Positions 8,077-17,974 of a DNA stretch of 64,000 bases are shown piece by piece (positions within the stretch are counted from its first letter, which is position 1; every line of letters begins with the position of its first letter). The DNA is taken from the NCBI GenBank assembly GCA_038561985.1, contig CP073276.1, positions 992,001 to 1,056,000 of the forward strand, given 5' to 3'. The stretch comes from Petrimonas sulfuriphila. GTDB taxonomy: Bacteria; Bacteroidota; Bacteroidia; Bacteroidales; Dysgonomonadaceae. The notes beneath the pieces are model-generated. The model saw nothing but the letters and a program-made list of their open reading frames with translations. It did no database searches and was not told the origin of the DNA. A program made the position numbers and the translations under genes.

Positions 8077-9642
8077 ATGGAACTCAATCAGAACAATCTA
8101 TTATTCACCATCGCCGGAACAGCCTTGCTGGCTTCGTGCACAGGAACAGAAAAAACGGTAAATACGAAACCGTTGAACATCGTTTATATCATGACGGACG
8201 ACCATACCCGGCAAATGATGAGTTGTTATGACAAGCGCCACATAGAAACACCTAACCTCGACAGAATAGCTAATAACGGAGTGAGATTTACCAATGCTTT
8301 CGTGGCAAACTCCATCTCTGCTCCCAGCCGTGCATGTCTGCTGACCGGAAAGCACAGCCACAAAAACGGAAAAATCGACAACATCACTTCGTTCGACGGC
8401 AGTCAGCAAACCGTCCAGCAACTGCTGCAACAGGCGGGATACCAAACAGCAATGATTGGAAAATGGCACCTGGACAGTCAACCCACTCATTTCGACTACT
8501 GGACAATTCTTCCCGGTCAAGGCCATTATTATCAACCCGATTTTATCACCCCTGAAGGAAGAAAAAACCACCAGGGGTACGCCACAAACCTCATTACTGA
8601 CTTCGGACTGGATTGGCTCGAGAACGGACGCGACAAGAAAAAGCCTTTCTGCCTGTTCCTGCATCACAAAGCGGCACACCGTAACTGGATGTCCGATACG
8701 ACTTACCTAAAAGCTTACGAAGACAAAACATTTGAGCTCCCTACCAATTTTTACGACGATTATTCAGGGAGAAAAGCAGCAAAAATGCAGGAGATGAGCA
8801 TCGCTAGCGACCGCGATATGGACATTGTGAATGACCTGAAGATGCTGCGTCCGGGTGTCAGCACCCGGTTGTCGGAACAATATATCCAGGGGGAATATGC
8901 CCGGTTGGATTCTGCACAGAAAACAAAATGGGATGCTCATTACCAGCCAATCATTGATGCATTTTACGCGTCTGGCTTACAAGGCAACGAATTGGCAGAG
9001 TGGAAATATCAACGCTATATGCGTGATTACGCCAAAACCATAAAGTCGCTGGATGAAAATGTGGGGCGTATTCTCGACTACCTGGAAAAAAACGGAATGC
9101 TGGAGAACACCGTTGTCATTTACACGTCCGATCAGGGTTTTTACATGGGTGAACACGGTTGGTTCGACAAACGATTCATGTATGAAGAATCGTTCAGCAC
9201 ACCCCTGGTTATGTGGCTTCCCAAATCATACAAGAAACGGGGCGACATACCACAACTGGTTCAAAACATCGATTTTGCACCGACAATGCTTGAGCTTGCG
9301 GGTGCTCCTATCCCTTCAGATATACAAGGCGTCTCCCTGGTACCTTTACTCAAAAACGAAAAAGCTCCCGCTAATTGGAGAAAATCCCTGTATTATCATT
9401 ACTACGAATATCCCGGTGAACATGCCGTAAGGCGTCATTATGGAGTGAGAACGGAACGGTACAAACTCATTCGCTTCTACGGAGACATAGATGAGTGGGA
9501 ACTGTTCGACCTGCAAGCCGATCCGATGGAAATGAACAACCTGTACGGAAAAACCGGATACGAAAAAATTACCGGCGAGCTTTGCGCCGAACTTAAACGC
9601 CTCCAGGAGCAATACGATGACCCGATCAGGAAGGACAACTGA
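8077..9642 (+). CDS. secreted Ser-type sulfatase, arylsulfatase family S1
   Basis: 521 residues from the ATG at 8077; a GTG at 8053 is the alternative, but it overlaps the promoter box. A probable lipoprotein signal ends in the lipobox LLASC, although the n-region lacks Lys/Arg. The N-terminal metal motif IVYIMTDDHTRQM precedes the modification motif SAPSRACLLTGKHSHKNG. The formylglycine residue is Ser81, so an anaerobic maturase (anSME) is needed. The later GKWHLD, SDQGFYMGEHGWFDKRFMYEES and C-terminal segments are typical. It likely desulfates host or algal glycans in the periplasm; the substrate is not readable. The stop is immediately followed by the next gene. Confidence 0.9.
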   Translation: MELNQNNLLFTIAGTALLASCTGTEKTVNTKPLNIVYIMTDDHTRQMMSCYDKRHIETPNLDRIANNGVRFTNAFVANSISAPSRACLLTGKHSHKNGKIDNITSFDGSQQTVQQLLQQAGYQTAMIGKWHLDSQPTHFDYWTILPGQGHYYQPDFITPEGRKNHQGYATNLITDFGLDWLENGRDKKKPFCLFLHHKAAHRNWMSDTTYLKAYEDKTFELPTNFYDDYSGRKAAKMQEMSIASDRDMDIVNDLKMLRPGVSTRLSEQYIQGEYARLDSAQKTKWDAHYQPIIDAFYASGLQGNELAEWKYQRYMRDYAKTIKSLDENVGRILDYLEKNGMLENTVVIYTSDQGFYMGEHGWFDKRFMYEESFSTPLVMWLPKSYKKRGDIPQLVQNIDFAPTMLELAGAPIPSDIQGVSLVPLLKNEKAPANWRKSLYYHYYEYPGEHAVRRHYGVRTERYKLIRFYGDIDEWELFDLQADPMEMNNLYGKTGYEKITGELCAELKRLQEQYDDPIRKDN

Positions 9643-10230
9643 ATGATGCTTCCAATCGAGACTCACCCTTTGCAACCCTTTTTACCCGGCAAAACCAGGT
9701 TACTGATGCTGGGCAGCTTTCCTCCACCGAAGGCGAAGTGGAAGATGGATTTCTATTATCCGAATTTCCAAAACGATATGTGGCGGATTTTGGGGCTGGC
9801 GTTTTTCAATGAAAAAGACTATTTCCTTTCGGAAAACAAGTTCTCTTTCGATAAAGAAAAAATTATGGAATTCCTATCCTTGAAAGGTATTGCCGTATGT
9901 GATACGGCACACGAAGTACACCGGCTGAAAGGAAATGCGTCGGATAATTTTCTGGAAATAGTTACTCCGCTCAACCTTGAAAACATTTTATCGAAAATCC
10001 CTGACTGCAAAGCGTTCGCTACAACCGGTGAAAAAGCGACTGAGACTCTTCGGTCGCTTTTTCCCGCCACAACTCCCATTCCTAAGATTGGGAACAGCGT
10101 GACCGTTGATTTCCTCAATAAGAAATACAAATTTTACCGGATGCCTTCCTCATCAAGAGCATACCCCAGGCCATTATCCGAAAAGGCCAAAATATACAGG
10201 CAACTTTTTACAGAGATGGAAATTCTTTAG
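9643..10230 (+). CDS. uracil-DNA glycosylase superfamily protein (MUG/TDG-like)
   Basis: 195 residues; ATG codons at 9643 and 9646 are both possible, directly after the sulfatase stop. The motif MLGSFPPPKAK at residues 21-31 corresponds to the first active-site loop of the UDG superfamily. It is followed by YPNFQNDMWRILG, a GIAVCDTAHEV region and a C-terminal loop MPSSSRAYPR in place of the HPSP-type loop. Probably a cytosolic base-excision enzyme for mismatched or damaged bases. Linkage to the sulfatase seems to be only transcriptional. Confidence 0.8.
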   Translation: MMLPIETHPLQPFLPGKTRLLMLGSFPPPKAKWKMDFYYPNFQNDMWRILGLAFFNEKDYFLSENKFSFDKEKIMEFLSLKGIAVCDTAHEVHRLKGNASDNFLEIVTPLNLENILSKIPDCKAFATTGEKATETLRSLFPATTPIPKIGNSVTVDFLNKKYKFYRMPSSSRAYPRPLSEKAKIYRQLFTEMEIL

Positions 10231-10236
10231 AGAGCG

Positions 10237-10647
10237 TTAAATCTCAGCGTCACCTAACACTCCTTCGAAATTCAATGGAAATACCTTGGTTATCTTTTGG
10301 CTTTTGATGAGTGGCTTCAGTTTTTTCAGAACAATCTCTTTAAAATAAGAAGCATTGGAATGCACTTTATATGCAGCTTCACTCTCGTAGCTCTCGTAGA
10401 TAAATACACGAGCAGGATCCTCTTCACTCAACAAAACATCGTAAACCAGGCAACCCTCTTCGTTTTCAAGGGTTTGCAATTGAATGTCTGATAACAACTC
10501 TATGGCCTCATCTACCCGGCTCTCATCCAACGTAAATTCAACCAAAATCACATAGGGTTCACCTGCATTTTGTGCCTGTGAATGGCGGGGATAAGCAGAA
10601 AGAAGCGTCAGAAAAAGCACACAGAAAAGAAAAAATTGCTTTTGCAT
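10237..10647 (-). CDS. secreted antibiotic-biosynthesis-monooxygenase (ABM) domain protein
   Basis: 136 residues. Signal peptide with a hydrophobic core LFCVLFLTLLSAY, probably cleaved near SQAQ. Residues about 30-115 form a ferredoxin-like ABM fold (YVILVEFTLDESRVDEAIELL, EGCLVYDVLLSEEDPARVFIYE, YKVHSNASYFKEI). Family members include quinol monooxygenases such as YgiN and haem-degrading enzymes. Export to the periplasm is less common, and the true substrate is unknown. Confidence 0.82.
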   Translation of the reverse strand: MQKQFFLFCVLFLTLLSAYPRHSQAQNAGEPYVILVEFTLDESRVDEAIELLSDIQLQTLENEEGCLVYDVLLSEEDPARVFIYESYESEAAYKVHSNASYFKEIVLKKLKPLIKSQKITKVFPLNFEGVLGDAEI

Positions 10648-10766
10648 AGGTTAAGAAAATTTAAAAACTGTTTTGATTATTTATGCACTGTTTGTGTCAT
10701 TTTTTATGAACCTGGATTTTCGCATCATACGGCGTATGGAACAAAAGGAAACTTCAAAACAGTTTC

Positions 10767-11567
10767 TTAATTTCGCAGACCGGAAACATTTTTCAGCACA
10801 GCGCGTATAGCTCCAATCTTTAAATGCGTGTTGATGATAATGGGAATTCTGTTCGCATCATCGGTCAATGAAGCACTAATAGCCTCTTTCTTGTCTTTAA
10901 ACGCCTTATCGTAGATGGTCAGGGAGATTTGAACCGTGTTGTAGGTTTGCCCGTCATTGGCTTTAATCTTGGACAAACCGTTGTAGTTTACAGCCATGTT
11001 CACGATCTCTCTTCCGGAAATAAACTGTATTTGCTTTTGGTCACCGGGTTCCATATCCGTGTAGTCCAGGTTCCGGATCAACGCCAATACCGACAGGTAA
11101 TCGTATGTACATTCATGGGTAGTAATGGTTTCCTCAAATTTCTTTTTTCCGTTAAAAACACGGTTTGTCCTTACTTTTATCCCATCCTCTACATAACTGA
11201 AAGACTGCACTTCCCGGGAATAATCCTTTCCTTCAAATGCATTTTTAGTGAAGAGCAGCGGTCGCAAATTCATGTCGATATACGACACAAGCGTATCATT
11301 AACCGTATAAACACTTCCTGCCAATCCACTCGTATTAAGCAACATGCGAACATTGAAAGCGCTGTTGCCCTTGTAGTTTACCAGATTGGTCTTTAATGAT
11401 CCTGTGCCGGCTTTGGCATTCACTATGCCGTAATTGAAATACAAATCGTAAGAGATGTTCTCTCCGTCTTTAAAAGAGTTATTGATGATCTTACACTGGG
11501 CAATTGCTCCCTGAGGCAGGGAGACAACCAAGATAAATAAGAGAAACAATTGAATCGTTTTGTTCAT
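10767..11567 (-). CDS. DUF3108 domain protein, exported
   Basis: 266 residues. Cleavable signal peptide (about 1-23, ending QGAIAQ). The body matches the DUF3108 pattern: an opening DGENISYDLYFNYGIVNAKAG, repeated beta strands, and a HECTYDYLSVLALIRNLDY segment. It ends with THLKIGAIRAVLKNVSGLRN. DUF3108 proteins are periplasmic, mostly beta, and of unknown function. The gene sits 25 nt downstream of the large lipoprotein gene at 11593 on the same strand, so it is probably transcribed with it. Confidence 0.85.
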   Translation of the reverse strand: MNKTIQLFLLFILVVSLPQGAIAQCKIINNSFKDGENISYDLYFNYGIVNAKAGTGSLKTNLVNYKGNSAFNVRMLLNTSGLAGSVYTVNDTLVSYIDMNLRPLLFTKNAFEGKDYSREVQSFSYVEDGIKVRTNRVFNGKKKFEETITTHECTYDYLSVLALIRNLDYTDMEPGDQKQIQFISGREIVNMAVNYNGLSKIKANDGQTYNTVQISLTIYDKAFKDKKEAISASLTDDANRIPIIINTHLKIGAIRAVLKNVSGLRN

Positions 11568-11592
11568 TTTCGTTCGTTTGGATTAAGTGCGG

Positions 11593-13563
11593 TTATCGGG
11601 CAGGAGCAACCGGTCTCTGCATTGGAGTGGCCGGTCCGCCCATACTTCCGGCCCCGCCGGGAAAAGAAGCTCCTCCGCGTCGGTTTTGCTGCTGTTGCTG
11701 GCGTTCGCGTTCTTCGTTGAGGTTACGGCGTTTCTTTTCTTCGGGTTTATTTTTAGTGACATCAAGCGGTTTTTGCTTGTCTAACGGCAACTCCGTCACA
11801 TTCCACGACTCTTCATGGTCAGTGTATGCCCTAATCTCATACGCACCCGGATAATAGTAAACTCTTTCGGGCTGTCTACCCTTCTCATAGTCACCTGTCG
11901 TCCATTCACCGTCTTCGTTGTCATCGATGAAAAGTCGGGCATACAGCGTTCCCGGATTAATATCGAAAATCAGGGCTTCGCTGTTTTTGACACGTACTTT
12001 TCGAAAAGGTTTATCCGATTTGTCCAGCAACTCTACATAAGCCGGTTTCCCTACCGGCAGTCCCGACAGCTGAAACATTAAGTTTCCGTACTGATCCAGT
12101 GCTTTTACGGCAAACGTCTGCTCTACCTTGTTGTTCCACAATCCGTAAATACTGTGAACAGTCGCTGAATCGATGGTTAATTTATACTTCCCTCCGGGTT
12201 CCCATTTGTGCCGAAGCGTATACTTTCGGGGGTTGAGCGTGTCGCCAAGCATAGTGAAAGGGACATGCGAGAAAACAGAGTCCACTTCGTATGTGAGGTG
12301 AACTTTCGATGAATCAAAATCGATTACCGGTTGTTCAAACTCCAACTGAACCGGCAAGTAAATTTCGTGTGAAGATTGGATATTGTGATTAACGGCAAGC
12401 AAACGCACTTCTTCTTCCTTCCCTTCGTTTTCTTTTTCTCTACGGGTTTGTCGCGGTTCGCGGAAGTTAAAACTCAATGTATCCGACTGCAAAAGGTCCC
12501 GGTTCAACGAATCTGTTTTCAGGTAATCCATCTTCAGTATAACGGTATCCTGCCTTAAGACCAATGAGTCGGATATCCACAGGGAAAGGGTATCGTTATC
12601 TTTGCTTTTCTCCATCACGTACCAGTTTTCATTGCCTGATACCGGTTTTAACAGTTCGAAAGCAGGCTCCTGGGTTGGAGCCGCAAAAAAGACAACAAGT
12701 TTTTCACGCTGGGTTCGTTCGTGTTTTTGAAAATATTTCCGTTGAAATCCGGATGAAAATGAGCGAAGTAAAATATTATCAGGCAGAAAACGGGTGTAAT
12801 TTATCGTTTTTACGGTATCAATGGTCACACTGTCTTTGAAAACCGTATCCTGTCGTATAGCAGGCATCGATGACGGCACGACAATGGAATCAAGAAAGGC
12901 TATGGCCTCCTGCGGGTTGTCATATTTATAATCCCTGTTTTTATCGTCGAGAGCAAAAATCCTGTATTTACCTGCGGCTAATCCTCTTACTGTAAACCTT
13001 CCGCGTGAGTCAGTCCTTGAAATCCTTTCAAAAGGAGTCCTTACAAAAGCGGTGTCATCCAGGTTGGTGTGCATGCCCACATAAATACCTTGAGCAGGTT
13101 CCAGGTTTTCTGCGGATAACACTTTGCCGGAAACGGCGAGCGTATCGAGTTGATCTCCTGTAGAGAAAGAGAGGGAGAAGTTTTCGAGCGGATTCCCTTC
13201 GTTATTATCGACAATAGCATCAGTAAAATCGATCGTATAAGTAGTGTTTGGCAATAGTTCATCGTTGAATTCCACAACGGCTTTCTTTCCCACCGATTTT
13301 ATCACAGGCATATTTATCTGCGGAGGCGTAATGATCACTTTCTCTGTCGGTTTTTCAACTTTTATGTTCTCGTCAAATTCAATTTCAACGATGTTGCGGG
13401 TTACGTTTAATGCGCTGTTTTGAGGATTGGAACGGATCAGCCGGGGTGGCTTTTCGTCGTACCGCCCACCCGTGGGCGCTGCCATATTGGCGCATGAATT
13501 CAATACGAACAGTATTCCTCCCGGAAAAATGAGTATGAGTATATATTTCAACAACCTTATCAT
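11593..13563 (-). CDS. Ig-like (Big_5) domain lipoprotein
   Basis: 656 residues from the ATG at 13563; a longer frame to 13605 lacks sense as a signal. Lipobox at Cys24 (VLNSCAN). Residues about 40-135 form the Big_5 domain (RSNPQNSALNVTRNIVEIEF, LLPNTTYTIDFTDAIVDNNEG). A carboxypeptidase-regulatory-like fold follows (VSGKVLSAENLEPAQGIYVG, GRFTVRGLAAGKYRIFALDD). A long region of beta strands leads to a C-terminal tail rich in Arg/Gln and then Gly/Pro. Conserved in Bacteroidota as a surface or periplasmic lipoprotein of unknown role. It has its own -7 box at 13595-13602. Confidence 0.85.
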   Translation of the reverse strand: MIRLLKYILILIFPGGILFVLNSCANMAAPTGGRYDEKPPRLIRSNPQNSALNVTRNIVEIEFDENIKVEKPTEKVIITPPQINMPVIKSVGKKAVVEFNDELLPNTTYTIDFTDAIVDNNEGNPLENFSLSFSTGDQLDTLAVSGKVLSAENLEPAQGIYVGMHTNLDDTAFVRTPFERISRTDSRGRFTVRGLAAGKYRIFALDDKNRDYKYDNPQEAIAFLDSIVVPSSMPAIRQDTVFKDSVTIDTVKTINYTRFLPDNILLRSFSSGFQRKYFQKHERTQREKLVVFFAAPTQEPAFELLKPVSGNENWYVMEKSKDNDTLSLWISDSLVLRQDTVILKMDYLKTDSLNRDLLQSDTLSFNFREPRQTRREKENEGKEEEVRLLAVNHNIQSSHEIYLPVQLEFEQPVIDFDSSKVHLTYEVDSVFSHVPFTMLGDTLNPRKYTLRHKWEPGGKYKLTIDSATVHSIYGLWNNKVEQTFAVKALDQYGNLMFQLSGLPVGKPAYVELLDKSDKPFRKVRVKNSEALIFDINPGTLYARLFIDDNEDGEWTTGDYEKGRQPERVYYYPGAYEIRAYTDHEESWNVTELPLDKQKPLDVTKNKPEEKKRRNLNEERERQQQQQNRRGGASFPGGAGSMGGPATPMQRPVAPAR

Positions 13564-13594
13564 TATTACCTTCCTGTCATTTGCATAATTGGCG

Positions 13595-13602
13595 CAAAAA
13601 TA
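13595..13602 (-). promoter_or_regulatory. -7 box for the Ig-like lipoprotein gene
   Basis: Minus-strand TATTTTTG, exact consensus, 32 nt before the ATG at 13563. Confidence 0.6.
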
Positions 13603-13678
13603 CAACGAATTAAGTAGTTTTTAGCGTTTTGATGTTTAAAAAAACGGAAATTCAGTAAATACAAGATGTTTTGCAGCG

Positions 13679-14953
13679 CTATCGGGCTAAGATTTGATTT
13701 CCGATTTTGCAGTACAGGCACTTCCGCTTATCGCAGTACTCTTTTTTCAATTGAATGAGCGCTTGCGAATCGAATGCACTGACAGGAGATATACCGGAAA
13801 CTGCAAATTCAGCAACGATAGCATTTCGTTCTGGTTCTACCGTCTCCAGTATCTGCAACGCTCTGTCACAAAATTTCTCCTGGCCGGTTTTTCTTCCGTA
13901 AGCAAAGAGCATAGGAACAACCGTGTTGATAAGGATAACATGGAAAGAAGATTCCCCCAGGTACTTTCGGGATCTTTCCGACTCTTTTCCGAAAGAATAA
14001 TGGGTATGCCAGTAATCGGAGGTATCAACCTGAAAATAACTCCATAACTGTCTATAGTCTTCTCTCTCGAGTATGGAAGAAAAGAGACGGTCCGACTGCT
14101 TCAGCAGAGTTGCCAGCTGTGCGATACGTACTTGTGGAAATGCGCGGGGACGGACACGCAACTTCTTGAATAAAAATCCATCGATAGGCTTAAGTTGGTA
14201 TTTGTGTTTTAAGAACCCGTATTCTTTTCTGAGTTGCAGGTAGTAATCATCGGAAACAATGTCGTCATACAACAATCCGGCTTGCCCATACAGCAACGCT
14301 TCTATCTGAAAAAGGCTATCGCTGTGTCTCTGAATACAGTTGAGAGGAAGGCTCAACGCCAGTCGTTCAAATCCGTCGGAATTTAATCCGAATCCAAAGT
14401 TCCGGACAAGCAACACATAAAAGGAATGATCCCATGAATTGTTGAATCGGGCCATATGTGTAAAAATATCGTTGATCTTCCGCTCCAACCGTTGAAGCCC
14501 CATCTCAACCATCCAGGCACATATTACTCCCCTTTCCACCAGCGGGAGATGATTCTTGCAAGGGATACTCGACTTGCTGTTGAGCAAATACGCTGCATTT
14601 TTTCTTACATCTTCAGGTACAATCAATTGCATTTGCGGAACCTGCACACCTTTTTGGTTCCTCACCACACCTTTCACTCTTTCCGCCACGTGCAAAATCA
14701 CCGAGTTGTAGCTTTCATCGGTATGGTGTCCGTGTTTGGTCCAATCACCTGATGATGGATGAATCTCCACATCCCCTGCCCACATCTTATCCCCTATTTT
14801 GATTTTGGCATTGAAGAAATCAGCTCCGGCATCAGTGTTGTGTGTTCCCGGATCGATGATATCTACTTTTTGTCCATCCATCGTTTGGAGGTCAGCCCGG
14901 TCGAAAAGCCGGTATTTCCAAACATAATGAAGCAAATATTCGTTGTTTGTCAT
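13679..14953 (-). CDS. DUF2851 family protein
   Basis: 424 residues, full family length. It opens with NNEYLLHYVWKYRLFD, followed by DGQKVDIIDPGTHNTDAGADFFNAKIKIGD and the conserved WAGDVEIHPSSGDWTKHGH. That segment has acidic and histidine residues arranged as in a nuclease-like fold, which is my inference. It ends in a cysteine cluster CDKRKCLYCKIGNQILAR (CxxxxCxxC) that may bind zinc. No signal peptide. Function is not established for the family. Divergent from the gene at 15108, with separate -7 boxes. Confidence 0.88.
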   Translation of the reverse strand: MTNNEYLLHYVWKYRLFDRADLQTMDGQKVDIIDPGTHNTDAGADFFNAKIKIGDKMWAGDVEIHPSSGDWTKHGHHTDESYNSVILHVAERVKGVVRNQKGVQVPQMQLIVPEDVRKNAAYLLNSKSSIPCKNHLPLVERGVICAWMVEMGLQRLERKINDIFTHMARFNNSWDHSFYVLLVRNFGFGLNSDGFERLALSLPLNCIQRHSDSLFQIEALLYGQAGLLYDDIVSDDYYLQLRKEYGFLKHKYQLKPIDGFLFKKLRVRPRAFPQVRIAQLATLLKQSDRLFSSILEREDYRQLWSYFQVDTSDYWHTHYSFGKESERSRKYLGESSFHVILINTVVPMLFAYGRKTGQEKFCDRALQILETVEPERNAIVAEFAVSGISPVSAFDSQALIQLKKEYCDKRKCLYCKIGNQILAR

Positions 14954-14977
14954 ATCTCTTTAAGGCTGTTTGGAGTT

Positions 14978-14985
14978 CAAATATA
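14978..14985 (-). promoter_or_regulatory. -7 box for the DUF2851 gene
   Basis: Minus-strand TATATTTG, exact consensus, 25 nt before the ATG at 14953. Confidence 0.6.
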
Positions 14986-15065
14986 CAATTATATTTTAAT
15001 CCTGTCAACGGTACGTCTGTTTTTCATTATTTCTCCTTTCAACCGGCTTTCTGTCGATTTTTATG

Positions 15066-15073
15066 TAACTTTG
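15066..15073 (+). promoter_or_regulatory. -7 box for the cysteine desulfidase-like gene
   Basis: TAACTTTG, exact consensus, 34 nt before the ATG at 15108. Confidence 0.6.
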
Positions 15074-15107
15074 CCGTATACTTAAAATCATTGAACCACA
15101 AATTTTC

Positions 15108-16391
15108 ATGTTAAACCCGCAAGAGAGAAAAAAAATCAAGCAACTGATGCAACGTGAAATAATTCCGGCTATCGGTTGCACAGAGCCTGTCGCCGTATCG
15201 CTTTGTGTCGCACAGGCAACGGAAACACTGGGACGAAAACCCAAACAGATCGAGGTAATTCTGAGTTCCAACGTCCTTAAAAACGCTATGGGTGTAGGAA
15301 TTCCCGGAACAGGAATGATTGGGTTGCCTATAGCCGTTGCCTTGGGCGCACTGATCGGGAAACCGGAGTACGGCCTGGAAGTTCTCCGGGATCTCCAACC
15401 TGCGGACGTGGAACGCGCCAAACAATACATCCAAGACAAACGAATAAAAATCGATGTTGAAAAGGAAATTGAAGATAAACTGTATATAGAAGTCCGGTGC
15501 TACGCCGGAAATGAATCGTCCGTAGCTGTTATTCGCGGCAGCCATACCCAGTTCTCCTACGTCGAAAAAAACGGAACTGTGCTGCTGAAAAATAAAACGG
15601 AAACAGCAGAAGAAAAGGAAGAGGATGTACAGCTCACGTTCCGGAAAGTATACGAATATGCCGCTGAATCGCCTATAGATGAATTGGATTTCATCCTTGA
15701 AGCGGCAAGAATGAATCGGGAAGCTTCACTACAATCCCAAAAACAAAGTTACGGACACAACGTGGCCAAAAGCCTGACAGGCGATAGGGGAAAGGCCCTT
15801 TTCGGAGAAAATCCACACAGCCGCATGATCTCTGCAACGGCTGGTGCCTGCGATGCAAGGATGGACGGAGCCCTAATTCCGGTGATGAGCAACTCCGGAA
15901 GCGGAAACCAGGGTGTAGCCGCGACACTTCCCGTGTTAACCTATGCAGAGGACGCTGGCTGTGACGAAGAAAGTCTTATCAGAGCACTGATTCTCAGCAA
16001 CCTATCGGTTATTTACATCAAACAATACCTGGGAAGGTTATCGGCATTATGCGGTTGCGTAGTGGCGTCAGCGGGTTCCAGCTGCGGCATAACGTACCTT
16101 ATGGGAGGCAATTATAGACAGGTTACGTTCGCCATAAAAAACATGATTGCCAACATAACCGGTATGATTTGCGACGGGGCAAAGCCCAGTTGTGCACTTA
16201 AAATAGCCAGCGGCACCTCCACGGCAATGCTCTCTGCCCTGATGGCCATAGAAAACCGGGTGGTAACGTCACAGGAAGGTATCGTGAATGAAGACGTGGA
16301 CAAGACCATTCAAAACCTAGCCATCATTGGTAACCAGGGCATGGCAGAAACCGACAGGATTGTATTGCAAGTAATGACGCACAAAGGATAA
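15108..16391 (+). CDS. L-cysteine desulfidase / UPF0597 (CyuA/YhaM) family protein
   Basis: 427 residues. The N terminus has EIIPAIGCTEPVAVSLCVA and then SSNVLKNAMGVGIPGTGMIGLPIA, signatures of the UPF0597 family. Later parts carry SNSGSGNQGVAATLPV, a cysteine-rich region (ALCGCVVASAGSSCGITYLMGG) and GMICDGAKPSCALK. The cysteines are candidates for an FeS cluster, as in archaeal L-cysteine desulfidase and L-serine dehydratase alpha domains. Likely converts L-cysteine to pyruvate, ammonia and sulfide in the cytosol; serine dehydratase activity is the alternative. Confidence 0.88.
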   Translation: MLNPQERKKIKQLMQREIIPAIGCTEPVAVSLCVAQATETLGRKPKQIEVILSSNVLKNAMGVGIPGTGMIGLPIAVALGALIGKPEYGLEVLRDLQPADVERAKQYIQDKRIKIDVEKEIEDKLYIEVRCYAGNESSVAVIRGSHTQFSYVEKNGTVLLKNKTETAEEKEEDVQLTFRKVYEYAAESPIDELDFILEAARMNREASLQSQKQSYGHNVAKSLTGDRGKALFGENPHSRMISATAGACDARMDGALIPVMSNSGSGNQGVAATLPVLTYAEDAGCDEESLIRALILSNLSVIYIKQYLGRLSALCGCVVASAGSSCGITYLMGGNYRQVTFAIKNMIANITGMICDGAKPSCALKIASGTSTAMLSALMAIENRVVTSQEGIVNEDVDKTIQNLAIIGNQGMAETDRIVLQVMTHKG

Positions 16392-16493
16392 AAATCGTTC
16401 GAACATAAACCCTGGAAATTTCGTTATAAGACGGACAGATCTTGCTGTGCCGGTAGTTACCGGAAAATTAAAATTTTAAAGCGCAATTTCACT

Positions 16494-17870
16494 GTGCGAC
16501 AATCGATCACAGATACGGAACTTACTCTCGAAACAAAAAAAATAAGCGTTCTGGTATGGGAATATTCTATTCCCGCCATCATCGGCACCCTTGTAAATTC
16601 GCTCTACAACATCGTTGACCGAATTTTTATAGGCCAAGGGGTTGGAGCGTATGCTATTTCGGGACTGGCCATCACTTTCCCGGTTACCATACTTGCCTCT
16701 TCGCTCGGGATGTTGGTTGGTGTAGGTGCCGCAAGCCGGATTTCTATCAGTTTGGGCGAAAGGAAGAAACATACGGCAGAACAAATCCTCGGCAACTCCC
16801 TGATACTTATACTTTTGTTCAACGCAGTGATCATGACGCTTTTCTACGTTTATCTCGATCCTATCCTTCTCGCTTTCGGAGCTACCGCAAACACACTGCC
16901 CTACGCACGGGAATATTTACAAATCGTTCTTATCGGAAATGTCTTTATCAGTCTCTGTTACAGCTTTAATAACATGATGCGGGCCTCGGGATATCCCAAA
17001 AAAGCGATGATAACGATGTTAATCGGAGCTCTGTTGAACATCATCCTCGACCCGGTGTTTATTTTCGTTTTTGATCTCGGTATTGCCGGAGTGGCTTGGG
17101 CCACAGTTATTTCCATGTTTGTAGGAATGTTATTTGTGATGCATCATTTCATACAGGACAGCAGTCTTATACGCTTGCGGAAAGAGAATATCCGGCTAAA
17201 TAAAAATATCGTCCTGGCTATCGTATCTATCGGTCTTTCTCCCTTTTTTATGCAGGTAGCAGCATCAGGAGTAGCCGTTTTGTTAAACACCTCACTGTTG
17301 AAACACGGAGGCGATTTAGCCGTAGGTGCCTATGGAATACTTAACTCCATGTTGTTGATCATAATTATGACTGTAGTGGGGTTAAACCAGGGTACGCAGC
17401 CGATTATCGGGTATAACTACGGTGCAGGGAACTTTTTGCGGGTCAAAGACACTTTTTTCTATACCGTAAAAGTGGCGACTATTATCACGAGTGCCGGATT
17501 TATTATCGGCATGTTCTTCCCCCGTCAATTTGCCAGTGCGTTCACCGGTGACCAGGAATTGCTTGAAATTGCTGAAAACGGTATCCGGCTTAGCTTGATT
17601 GCTTTTCCCTTAGTGGGTTTTCAAGTTGTTGCAGGGAATTTCTTTCAAAGTATCGGGCAAGCGAAAAAAGCCATTATACAAAGTTTGAGCCGGCAGATTA
17701 TCTTTCTGGTCCCCGGGTTATTGATCTTCCCTGCGTTGCTTGGGTTAAACGGCGTTTGGATCGCTATGCCGGTTTCAGACTTCCTGGCATCGCTCCTGTC
17801 CCTCTATTTACTGGTGGGACAAATAAGAATTATTCGTAACATGCAAGAGAATCAACCCTTGTACCGCTGA
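16494..17870 (+). CDS. MATE family efflux transporter
   Basis: 458 residues with about 12 hydrophobic segments arranged as two homologous halves. It starts at GTG 16494; no ATG exists before the first conserved segment (KISVLVWEYSIPAIIGTLVNSLYN). Typical MATE motifs are GVGAYAISGLAITFP, MRASGYPKKAMITMLIGALLNIILDPVFIF and, in the second half, GLNQGTQPIIGYNYGAGN. Inner membrane exporter of cationic drugs or metabolites coupled to Na+ or H+; substrate unknown. It closely follows the desulfidase-like gene (102 nt) and may share its transcript. Confidence 0.93.
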   Translation: MRQSITDTELTLETKKISVLVWEYSIPAIIGTLVNSLYNIVDRIFIGQGVGAYAISGLAITFPVTILASSLGMLVGVGAASRISISLGERKKHTAEQILGNSLILILLFNAVIMTLFYVYLDPILLAFGATANTLPYAREYLQIVLIGNVFISLCYSFNNMMRASGYPKKAMITMLIGALLNIILDPVFIFVFDLGIAGVAWATVISMFVGMLFVMHHFIQDSSLIRLRKENIRLNKNIVLAIVSIGLSPFFMQVAASGVAVLLNTSLLKHGGDLAVGAYGILNSMLLIIIMTVVGLNQGTQPIIGYNYGAGNFLRVKDTFFYTVKVATIITSAGFIIGMFFPRQFASAFTGDQELLEIAENGIRLSLIAFPLVGFQVVAGNFFQSIGQAKKAIIQSLSRQIIFLVPGLLIFPALLGLNGVWIAMPVSDFLASLLSLYLLVGQIRIIRNMQENQPLYR

Positions 17871-17924
17871 GCCATCGTTATGTAAATAGCCCGATAAAAA
17901 TTCGGAAAATTCATCCTTTTTGAG

Positions 17925-17932
17925 TAGTTTTG
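17925..17932 (+). promoter_or_regulatory. -7 box for gpmA
   Basis: TAGTTTTG, exact consensus, 42 nt before the gpmA ATG. Confidence 0.6.
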
Positions 17933-17974
17933 TCCCTCCAAAACGATAAACAATAATTAAATAAATTATACACA

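Noticed and set aside
15108-16391. L-serine dehydratase
   Set aside because: The whole-length pattern is that of the UPF0597/cysteine desulfidase family; serine activity remains possible but is not the best call.
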